Below, one piece after another: positions 37,804 to 48,200 of a stretch of 64,000 nt of DNA. The notes beneath the pieces were generated by a model. The model worked only from the letters and a program-made list of their open reading frames with translations, searched no databases and had not been told where the DNA came from. The DNA lies in NCBI GenBank assembly GCA_017311315.1, contig CM029660.1:36661507-36725506 (forward strand), read 5' to 3'. Each line of letters begins with the position of its first letter. Position 1 is the first letter of the stretch. A program made the position numbers and the translations under genes. The DNA is from Dendrocalamus latiflorus (Eukaryota; Streptophyta; Magnoliopsida; Poales; Poaceae).

Positions 37804-39540
37804 TAGAAGCAGCGCCGCTCTAGTCTAGTACCTGCCTCCTACGCTTCTCAAAGTGTGAAACAATAAGCGAGCCAGTGGTTGCCTCCTAGGCAGCCTGCAG
37901 GGGCATTGTGAAGAAGACGCGTGCCATGGAGGTCGAAAGCTCACTGCTTTCAATATATAGATGTGAAGTTCACTGCTGTGTAATCTCGTCTACCGTTTGC
38001 GTTTGGTCATCATATACCAGTGGGAAGTTTCTTTTCACCGTCGTCGGATTTAACTTAAAAAAGATCGATCTTGATCATTTGATCTGACATAATAAACACA
38101 ACAATAAAATAGTAAGTCTATAACAACCCCCACTCTCTATGCAACAAAATACATAATAGCAGTGAACAATATCGAGAATTTTTTTTAAAATATCATCTTC
38201 TCACACGAATTTGAAACCAGGAGTATATGACTTAGCTAAGTGCTCAAACAAGATTACAAAAATCCCAAACAAAAAATTTACGATTTTACAACACTACAAC
38301 ATTTGAAAATAATAGTGTCACTATTTTAGAATTGCTTGTGCAATGATATAAATAAAAATCGCTGCAACAAATAAGATGGCGATGGCAACATTTTTCTATA
38401 AAGAAAAACTTGGCAACGACACCAACAAGTAGAGCATGGAGTAAGACAGACCTAGTGCCTTGGTGTCTCGGCAACCTCTAGGAGATGATGGGGGAGCAGT
38501 TTGCCTAATCCCTCATCACTAACAGTTCAGATCTGGCGGGAATGAGATCGGTCGGTCCTCTTTAGGTTTATGCGACTAGAAGGAGGAGGCTTTTTGTAGT
38601 GGAAGGTATTCACTGCTCACGGTCTGCATCCCAAGCTACGTTATCCTCAGTCTCTCCAAATCTGGCAAGTTCTGCCCTTCTAGATACATCAATTTCCTCA
38701 GTATAACAATTCAACATCTCTAATGTAACACAAAAAAAACTTTGGATGCAACAAATCAAAATACATGCTACAACAAATCTCTCTTGCGCAAAATTTGTAA
38801 AGAGATATTGTAATAAACTTAACACTTTATGCAACAATTAGAAAAAGGTGTTGCAATAACTTAGAAAAACATCTACAAGATTTGTACCATAGGAGGAGGA
38901 GGGTGTATGTGTGGCGGCAACAGCAGCTGACTCGGTGCGTCGTCTCCGCGCTCCACCCCACACCACCTCTTCATCACCAACCCTCTGTCCCCCCCCCCCC
39001 CCCCCCCCCCTCCTTTAGGCTCAGCCTTGCTAAATCCGAGGAGCTCCACCTGCTCATTGGAAGAGGATGCCTCCACACAAACTCCGACTATGGCGAACAA
39101 ACTCCTCCAGCACAAGCTCGGTGGCCAAACTGCTCGAGGCAGTGGCAAGGACCTGAGCTCAGCGTAGGTCAACCTCGGTGCCTTATCGCCTCTATGTGAC
39201 AGCAAGGCCGGCCAGGCGCAGCAACCTCATTAGCATGTTGTCCTAGACTCACTGTCCATGTGACCGCCTCCTCTAGTCTCGACACAATTAGAGCAAGTGA
39301 ATGCCAGCCACTCCTCATATTTGGAGACCTTTAAACAAGCTTTGGCTGTAGGGGTACAATCTTCATCGAGCTCTAGTGGCAGCAGCCATGGAGGGAAAGC
39401 CAATGATATAGCATGGTATGCCAGCGGTATGGAGGGGAGGGGCAATCAATGGGAGCCGTGAGAGGGTTGGCGTCCGATCCAATCAAGGCATATCAGATAG
39501 AGCTCATAGGCCGTGGGCTTTTGTTGCTAGGTTGGTAGCA
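37804..39540. other. Intergenic, repeat-like DNA
   Basis: After the polygalacturonase 3' UTR (to about 38000) come A/T-rich stretches with recurrent TGCAACAA/TACAACAA words (38140-38420 and 38745-38870) resembling arms of a non-autonomous element. A run of 22 C lies at 38989-39010. Frames at 38873-39205 on both strands are shadows of this low-complexity DNA. Confidence 0.45.
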
Positions 39541-39799
39541 ATACCCTTACAGATTACATCGAAGCCCATCGATTCGGCCCAACAAAGCAACACGAAAGGG
39601 AGTGTTCGATTCACTTCTGGCTGGGCTGGGCCGTTTGTTCGGTGATGGGCGGCCCAGGATGCCCCAACCAGAAATACACGCTTCGCCAGGGGCCTCCGTG
39701 CAAATTGTCTCCGAAACAAAAAGAGGAGAGAGACCCGTCCCGTCCGCGTCCAAGCGAAATCGTTCCAAGCCGCTTCCTTCCTCCTCTTGCCTAGGGTTT
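39541..39799 (+). promoter_or_regulatory. CWC15 promoter: site II cluster and telo-box
   Basis: GGCCCAA near 39576, GGGCTGGGCC near 39623 and GGCCCAGG near 39652 are site II-type elements. TAGGGTTT at 39792-39799 is an inverted telo-box just before the ATG at 39830. This set is common in plant housekeeping promoters. Confidence 0.55.
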
Positions 39800-39829
39800 C
39801 CTCGCAGAGCAGAGCAGAGCAGAGAGGAG

Positions 39830-42800
39830 ATGACGACCGCGGCGCGGCCGACGTGGGCGCCGGCCAAGGGGGGGAACGAGCAGGGGGGAACCCGCATCTT
39901 CGGGCCCTCGCACCAGTACTCCTCCCGCGACCTCGCCGCCCACACCGCCCTCAAGCCAAGGTAAATAAATCGTACCCACATGGCTGCATCCATCGAATCA
40001 ACTCGTCCGCGCCTCAGTTCCACGATCTCGCGTCGGGGTGCTTGCTTCATTCCCTGGGGATCCGCGCTTGCGATTTCTGTTTGTATTTTTTTTCCCTGTG
40101 CGCGTGCTTTTACGCGTGACTGGGGAAAGGGTTAGGGTTTGTCCCTCAAAGCTTTGTTTTCAGGTGATTTTTCTGATTGGGATGGCCTCGTCGTGCTCTG
40201 CGCGATAAAATTGCAACCAACAGATGCCCAACCCTTGCTTCTTGCTCGTCGCTGCTTGGGGTTGGTGTACCAACTCTATGAAGTTTACTTTGTTTGGTTC
40301 TGCTTCGGTTTAGGGCCCAAATTGGATAGTGCAAACCTTTTTTTTATGTCAAATTGTCAATCGCTTGAAAATGGCTGCAGGGTGGCCAGGATTAGGTTAT
40401 GGGTCTGACCTGTACAGTTTCACAAATAAATATACGCATTTGCTCAGGCAACACTTAATTAATATGCCTGACCTAAGTAATTTGGATTGCATCGAAAAGC
40501 TGGGTAAAAAACCGCTTTTACTAATAATGAGGGTATAGCTAATGTCCACCTAGTAACCGAGCTTTCTAGTTGTGCTTGGAGAGTATTGTCTCAAAAATTA
40601 CCTATTTGTTTCGTTGCTAGTTCACAGTATAATACATTCTTTTGGAAGTTTGGAGATGCGATAACTATATCGTACCAAGTGTAAGCGTTTTACAGAAAAC
40701 TAAATTGCTGCTGCTGCATCAAGAGAGTAAATTATTTAAGCACAATGAACGAACAAATGATTTATCATGAGTCATATGTTCCTTGTCTGGTCCTAGTCTG
40801 GTCATTAGAATCAGAGCGCCCAAGGTTGCAAATAGTGGTGGTCAAAATTAGGCCCGGCGCTAAAATTTCATCAAGATATCGCAACTGGCTATTTTTGGTG
40901 ATTTATCGTGTTTATCAGTGATATATCGTGTGGCGCTATACACGACATATCGCCGATATTCACCGCTTCTCTGTTTCTGCTTTGTGGGAAGATTTTTGGG
41001 CCAGCCTACTAAGCCACCACTAAGGTCCAATAGCAATATACCGCTATATAAGGTTCACTTCTCCCTTGTAACCCCAGGCCCCAGCCTTTGGTTGAGTTAT
41101 TATGGCGTGTAGATGATTATGTACCAGCTATGGATTTCTGTGTGGAGGTTTGATGGATGCCAAAGAAGAAATTGCTCTGAGATTTTTTCACAAAGAAACT
41201 AAGTACAGTGCTATTTGGCAAATAATCAATTGGAGGTGGGAGAACAAGTTGAAAACTCCATTGCATATGTCTGGCCATTACCTAAACCCTACCACTACTA
41301 CTACTCCTCAAGTTGGTTGGAAATTGAGAGAGGCAAAATTTCGAGTGTGGTATCCTGCATGGAAACAACGTTTCCTAATGAAGAAACCCAAGAGAAAATT
41401 TTGGTTGAACTCAACAAGTACCAAAACAGCGAGGGTTCTTTTGGCCGAGCCATTGCTAAAAAACATCGTAGTCTTATATATTGCAGATGTGTCCTGTCAT
41501 CTTGTGCGTCCTATTAATTTTTTAACTACGAAAAATTTTGCGGAAATGATCTTATAGTCATTTTTTTAACGTTTATCGGCCGATATATCATGCTATATCG
41601 TGAAAACGCTAAGCGGAACCCCCGCTGCTATATGCCGCTATATGCAAGTTGCAACCTTGAGAGCGCCACATATGGCTAAGCTATTTCTTTGTTTTACCAA
41701 TCATTTATTTCTTGCCTCTGTCAAACCCTGTATAGAATTGGCTGTGCATTTTTTAATAGTTATACTGAGATCTCTTCCTATCTAAGACGTACTTACCTTT
41801 CCCATCATATGTACAGAAAGGAGGGACAGCATACCCAAGAAGAGTTACAGAAGAGGAATCTCAGGGATGAACTCGAGGAGCGTGAACGCAAGCACTACTC
41901 GTCGAAGGATAAGTCCTATGCTGGTATTACCTCTTGTTCTGTCTGTACTTTCTCCCTCTTTTGTACAGAGAATGCTTGCCAACTTCTTGCTTCCATGATG
42001 TTTGTCTTTTCTTCTGTTGTATGATTACCTACCCGTGAATTGTATTTGATATGTTTGACCTGTTCTTTCTTGCAGAAGAGAGAGACCGGCGGAAAGGTTC
42101 AGGCCTACTCCTAGAAGGTTGGTGGCACTAATGCTGTATGATTACAAAGAACTCTTTATGTTCAGGCATAGTGATTGCTCACTCTGTTCTTGTAAATCAT
42201 AGGTTCAAAGCGAGATGCTGAGGATAAGATAGTTCCACGAGAGATTGATGCAGATGACTCTGACGTGGAGCCCAGAAGTGATGATGAAAGGTCTGTTTAG
42301 TTCTTGCTCAATAGTATATAAATCATGCTCATTGTCATTGGTGAGATTCACCTCATTGTTGCATGAATGGGATTAAGAGATTTAACTATCCATCCTGTAA
42401 CTGTATTGATAGTTTTGTAGGATGGGGATGAAACGGTTTTTTCTGTGTTATCTACCATAAACTTTGCATTAGCCATAAGGCTAGTGGCTAATACTTGTTC
42501 TGGCATTGCCTAGCATGCGGGGATAAGAATAACAGTATAACACATCTGTCTTAAGTCTGGACACTGTTGTGGCTACAGACCAAACAGAGAGAGAGAGAGA
42601 GATGGTAGTGGAGAGTGAGGGAGATGAGTAATGGCCTGCCTCCTCCCCGTGGCCTGTATTCATATATATATACACATGGGGAGTGCTTTTACAATTATAC
42701 CCTTACATCTGAGCATCCCCTCAGGGGCACTTATGTCATTACACATGGCCTATTCTGGGCCTTACAACCTTCTACCAGGCCTGCTGGGTTTAGGTGGGGG

Positions 42801-43452
42801 CCACCCCTACAACAGACACTTTTTAGGACATATACATTTGTATATTTGGGCTAATGTTCTTGTAGAGCAGTTGACTTTCTCGATGTATTCTTGCTCTTAC
42901 ACGTCAAATTGCAACCTCTTTTCAGTGATGAAGATGATGACGATGACGACGATGACACTGAGGCTCTAATGGCAGAGCTTGAACGGATCAAGAAAGAAAG
43001 AGCTGAGGAGAAGCTTAGAAAGGTTTGTTGTTGTGTTATCTCTCTATTGTCATTTCAAGGTGATCCATTTCTTTAGGTTTTAGATGGATACTGGAAATTG
43101 TACATGCTTGTTCACTGCAGGAGCGCCAACAAGCAGAAGAGGAGGCCAAGATGAAGGAGGCTGAACTGATGAGAGGAAATCCATTGATCAATATTAACAA
43201 TGCCGGCTCCTTCAGTGTTAAGAGAAGGTTAAGACACTGATGCTCAGTGCGTTGCAGTGCAGTATTCTTTTATGTTGCCGCGCATTATGGTGAGCCCAAT
43301 CCTGTTCTAATATGTTTGTTTGTCACAGGTGGGATGATGACGTTGTATTCAAGAACCAGGCGCGTGGAGAGACCAAGACACCAAAACGGTTCATTAATGA
43401 TACCATCAGAAGTGATTTCCACCGCAAGTTTCTGCAGAGGTACATGAAGTGA
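39830..43452 (+). CDS. CWC15: Spliceosome-associated protein CWC15
   Basis: Seven exons: 39830-39960, 41817-41923, 42076-42117, 42203-42290, 42926-43022, 43121-43227 and 43329-43452. They give 696 bases and 231 residues, the family's usual size. CWC15 (Cwf15/AD002) belongs to the Prp19-associated part of the catalytic spliceosome. Landmarks: [58 protein letters not shown], an acidic run of about ten Asp/Glu, then [18 protein letters not shown], and the conserved end [15 protein letters not shown] followed by [11 protein letters not shown]. Intron 1 carries a complete hAT element (40821-41659). Intron 4 (42291-42925) also holds repeat-like text with a GA tract at 42585-42602. Coding sequence is intact. 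Confidence 0.96.
40821..41659 (+). mobile_element. hAT element with 8-bp target duplication, 839 bp
   Basis: CAAGGTTGCAA (40821-40831) and TTGCAACCTTG (41649-41659) are perfect 11-bp terminal inverted repeats, flanked by identical AGAGCGCC at 40813-40820 and 41660-41667. An 8-bp target duplication is diagnostic of hAT transposons. Inside, one plus-strand frame (about 41215-41480) reads [16 protein letters not shown] and [20 protein letters not shown], resembling a piece of the hAT transposase region ahead of the C-terminal dimerisation domain. The rest of the transposase is absent, so the copy is non-autonomous. Subterminal repeats include GATATATCG words. Confidence 0.9.
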
Positions 43453-43860
43453 TGCAGCAGCTGTACGCTTTATCCGGCCTGGCCGTGCATGCCATAACGT
43501 GAAGTGCCTGGCCTGGACTGTGAGCTCTTGATGTTTCTGTATATGAGTGGAAGATCAATCCTGTATGACATCCGCTTTATCTTGATGTATAACTAGTTGA
43601 TGTGGTTGATGCGTGCAAAGCTGGAGGAATATACTTTAGCATTAACTATTTGAACCTTAGAATGATTTATCCCAAAGATGCTGCATTTAATCGTGTGATT
43701 ATGCAAACAGCCGTCTGCTTGTTCGCCTTCTGCTAGGAGATCAATTTTGCTGTGATTTTACTCTGGAACATCACCTCGCCGACTGCTAGGAGATCCACAA
43801 CGGTCGCATAGGCCATCACCCCCAAGGCTTGGGTTGCTGACATACGTGGCGCTCTTTCTG
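43453..43860. other. CWC15 3' UTR and spacer
   Basis: The region up to about 43620 is the likely 3' UTR of CWC15; no further feature is seen before the LINE fragment. Confidence 0.45.
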
Positions 43861-43899
43861 CGTAGGCTCTGGCCGATTACTTCCAGTTCACGGCCAACA

Positions 43900-44730
43900 T
43901 GAACTTGCAACGACAGACTCCTGCAAAGTTATTTGGAAGCTAAATTCTTCACTCGAGTACTCAACCAAATCGGCATATATTGCATTCTTTATTGGTGGAA
44001 CCCTCCTTCCGGGCTTCAAGCAGATTTGGAAGAATGGGGCGCCGTTGAAATGCAGATTTTTTATGTGGTTAGCATCTAATGATCATTGCTGGACGGCAGA
44101 CCGCCTGGCTCGCCATGGTATGTCAGTCAATCCAACTTGCACCCTATGCAAACAACAACCTGAAAGCATCGTCCATCCATCTTTTTGTACATCACCCATG
44201 GGTGCAATTAGTGTGGACAAAATTTCTGAGCCTCTGCACCCCTATACCGAATTTCCACATCCCGGCAAGGAAACTTTATGGATCTTTAGACTGCTTGGAG
44301 GAAGTTCTTACCAAAGACCGTCAGAAAGGGATTTGACTTGCTTGTTATTCTTTTCTATTGGTCAATTTGGAAGGAATGTAACTCGCATTTTCGACAAAGA
44401 TGAAAAGGGCATTACTGCTTTCTTGTCCGCAATTCGTGATGAAATAGACTGCAGGCGCCGTGCTGGCGTTGGGTCGCTGCCATTACCGGTAGAGCAACAA
44501 CCACCCCTTTTCATTCTTTCTTTGCTTTCCGTTCTGTCTGCTCCATGAGCATTAAGTTTGTCTCTGTTAGCTAGTTCAGACTTCTGCTATGAAGTTTCAT
44601 TCTGTTGTAACTCGTTCAGACTTCTGCTATGAGGTTCATTCTTCTTTATGAAAAGACTTCTGCTATGAAGTTTCATTCTTCTTTATGAAAAGGCGTGCAG
44701 AGCTTCTGAACGTTACCCAAAAAAAAAGAT
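43900..44730 (+). mobile_element. LINE 3' end with zf-RVT domain remnant
   Basis: The plus strand encodes KLNSSLEYSTKSAYIAFF, then APLKCRFFMWLASNDHCWTA and DRLARHGMSVNPTCTLCKQQ followed by PESIVH. This is the zinc-binding domain found after the reverse transcriptase of plant LINEs (zf-RVT), with the CxxC of CTLC retained. The frame then decays. The 3' end has repeated GACTTCTGCTATGAAGTTTC units and an A run near 44718-44727, as expected for a 5'-truncated LINE. No endonuclease or reverse transcriptase core remains. Confidence 0.75.
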
Positions 44731-45217
44731 ATTTCAGGAAAGCCATAGGTCGCCTGTATGTCAATGCTCAGCACAAGCAATTTATCCCACCCACCAGCTA
44801 AAACTTCAGCAAATTCATCTTCAGAAACTGGGGCAGGGGACCAAACCCAAATGTGCTAATCTGGTACCTTTTTTTCTTGCAGGATAGTATTTATACAAAA
44901 GAGAAAAGATAGACACACACACGGTACAGCATCACAGCACCCAATACATTTCACCTTCCCCTTTTCTCAATAGACTACTCCAGATCATCAACCCATCCAG
45001 CATTCACTCGTTCAGGAGTACTACTGCATACATGCTACATCACTACCGGTGAAACTCCCAATCAGCTATCCTGTAGCAACCCAATAACTGCACCAATGGC
45101 ACACGCTAAGTCGCTAGTTCATGGACACGGTACATAGCGGTTTGGGCAGAGTACTGACACAAATACAACAAATCATGCTTCTTGATCCTTCACAGTGCAC
45201 AAGGAACCACGTGTCCA
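44731..45217. other. 3' UTR and spacer of the CBE1-like gene
   Basis: No ORF with support. The part next to 45217 is the probable 3' UTR of the minus-strand gene. Confidence 0.45.
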
Positions 45218-48200
45218 TCATCTGTATCTCAAGTTCATGTCCAGCTCGGCCCCATAGACACCACCAGGTACAGGGCCAGCCATTGCTGGGTGTATCTGCT
45301 TGGATCTGGCTGTAAGCTCCATCTGCATCAACCTTTCAAAGGCCTCTGGGTGATTGCCTCTCACTTCTGGACCTGATGGACCTAAACAATAGAAGAGAGA
45401 AAAACAGTGGGAAATCAAACATGTGCTCAAAGTAGGAATATTAACATATTTAGTATATAAATGACCTATTTAGCTAATGCACACATGATACATCTAAGCT
45501 GGAAATGCACAGATTAAGAAATCTTCTTCCTAAAATAATCCAAAGTTGAAGAAAGAGAAACCCAATTAAGAATAGCAAACAAAACTGGGAAAAACGAGAC
45601 ATTAAACATCTCTAACTTTGACTTCAAGAATAAAGAAAAAGACAATGAATTGCTCCTCATATTAAAGTCCAAATGAAAATAATAACCTCCAAAAGAAGCA
45701 GAATGGTATTCCACTCCCATAAACCAACTTCTGTGCTATCTAAATTCAGATAGGAGAAACTTTGTGCCTATCGTAAACTAGCGATTTTGTCTCATGCTGT
45801 CATGTGATAAGAAATATTAGATTTTGAAAGGTAAACAATTTTAGTCGAAATTCGTGTCTTGCCACTCACAGCTGACCAGCCTCTGTGCCATCTAAATTTG
45901 AAAACAGTGACAGGTTAACTCTGCAAGTAAACACAACATGCAAACTTAGCTTGTAGAGGCTCTCACCTGGCACCATCAATCCAAATTCTCCATAACTGGG
46001 CTGGCGAGGGTGCATATTAAAACTATTTACATTGCTCATCTCAGGTCTATAACCAGGCATGTGATGCACAGGCTGAGATGGTGGAACACCTCTTGGCAAG
46101 CCTTCTGGTGGAAAACTTCCAGGCATGGAGATGTGCTGTAGCATAAGATGATGGGCAGCCGGGTCCAAATGAGGGACCCCTGGAGCATGAAGAGTGTGTT
46201 GCATAGGATTCATATTAGTTGGGAAAGAATGGTGTGTATCATGGTGTATCATATTAGTTGGGAAAGAATGGTGTGTATCATGGTGTATTGCTTGTGGCAT
46301 GTCAAATGGGGCTTGCTGATTCCTATTACCAATGTGATCCATCATAGGACGAGGAGCCAGTGTAGGTGGCCTACCCTGTAGAAGATGATAAAGATTCCGT
46401 GACTCAACTTGGTAATACTGTTCATGAGAATGAGAGCCCAGCGCATCAGGACCTAGTACTTGAACGTGTTCTGCGTCACCGGGCACAAGACTTTGAAGCC
46501 TATAATTGAGATCATCAACTGCCATTTCCGGCAATAGCCCTTCGATCCTACTGGATTTCATTGATGGCAAATTATCAGGCTTTTGAGCATCCAAAGGGTC
46601 GCTCATTGTAAACAAATTATCTTCTTCAGGCAGCTGGATTTCCAAGCCTTTCTTGACAAAGCTAGCACTACCCTGACTTGGACCAGGACCAGGGCATGCT
46701 GAATTCCTGTACTCCATTCCATTTCGTGGTTCGTTAGGGGCAGCCCCATCTTTAATGTTGTCGAAGGGCAGGGCCTGTTCACCAGGGTAAAATCCTTCTT
46801 GACTAGATGGCAATAAAGTTTTGCCTGTCTCAGCAAATTCATAGTTAGCGCCACCAGTAGCAGATCCTCGAATAGAAACCGGTGCATCCTTGGAATGGAG
46901 CTCATTCATAAAAGCAGCCCCAAATAATGCTTCCAATGTCAGGCTCTTCCCTGAAGTAGGAATGGCTTCAGCTTTATTAATTGGAGCAGTTCCAGATATT
47001 CCTCCATTGGCCATAACATTTACATCAGAACTCTGTGGTTCATCAGCTGATCCTATGTGGAAACCCAAAGAAGATGATCCCTTATTATCTGTTCCCTTTT
47101 GCAAAAATGAAAGAAGATGCTGAGATGCATGATTGTCCACAGCTACTTTCTGCGTAGCGGTTGGCTCATCTAAAACAGCCTGATGCCTCTGCATGTTCTT
47201 CTGATTGGAGCTGCTATTGCCAGCAACCTGCGCCAGCATCGTCTGCTCAAGATCCTCACATGTCATCATAACTGGAGCTGGCTGTGGAAAATCAGCATGC
47301 TTGTACTGTTCCAGGAGTCCACCAGCAGGTGCAGGAGATGCAAATGAGAGGAGCTTTGACGCGGCATCAAATTTATCAGTAGGTGATCTTGGTGATAAAT
47401 TCTGAATAGTGCCATCAGATAAAGGAGCACCAGGAGCTATATTTTCTGGACCTGGATTTTCATTTTTGACTATCATGGAGAGCAAGCTCTTTGACGATAA
47501 GTCTTCTGCAGGTTTCGAGTCTACATGAAAATACAGGTTCAAAGTCATCAAAAGAACGCTGTTTTCAACTAACATGCATACAGCAATGAGGGACATGTCC
47601 ACAAATGTTACTTCTGTTGGGAAGTTATCATGGCATGATGATTCACTAAGATACTGATACCACTTGTTGAACCAAATGTTTGATATAAAGAAACGATATT
47701 GCACCAACTAATGCACAGAACTGACACATAGCATATGACATAATTTATGAAACAGGATTACCTTCGTCAAGAAACCAGCGAGCAAATTTGGATGATTCTG
47801 GTACAGACGAAACCATCATGTTGTCATCTGTTTTCATCTGTTGACTCTGCAAAAGGTGGAAAAGACGGAATAAACACATGACCAAGTAATAGATATTTTA
47901 ATGCCCAACAAAGTTGGAGCTTTAATAGATATTTTAATGCCCAACAAAGTTGGAGCTTTCTTCTTTCTGGAGCACCTTGCTGCAACTTGGCAAGGACCAG
48001 AAACAATTTTGTCACTTCTGCATGTGACCCGCCAAATGCCATTTTTAAGCTTAACAGGTTAAGATGTGGGCATGAGGCCATCTGAACAAGTCAAGATGTG
48101 GGCATGAGGCCATCTGAACAAGTCAGATGCTGCGAAAGTTTACAACTATCACCATCTGCTATCAATGTGCAAGACTACACATAGCTGATTTACATAGCTA

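Noticed and set aside
37032..37823. A 263-codon plus-strand frame overlapping polygalacturonase exon 5
   Set aside because: Shadow frame of the high-GC exon; Arg/Gly/His-rich with no recognisable motif.
44045..44548. A 167-residue host gene
   Set aside because: The protein starts with a zf-RVT domain and is followed by an A tail, so it is a LINE remnant.
45514..45908. Extra exons of the CBE1-like gene between 45967 and 45381
   Set aside because: Candidate pieces do not keep the frame, whereas exon 9 joins directly to 45381 with the correct phase and gives a conserved-looking C-terminus.
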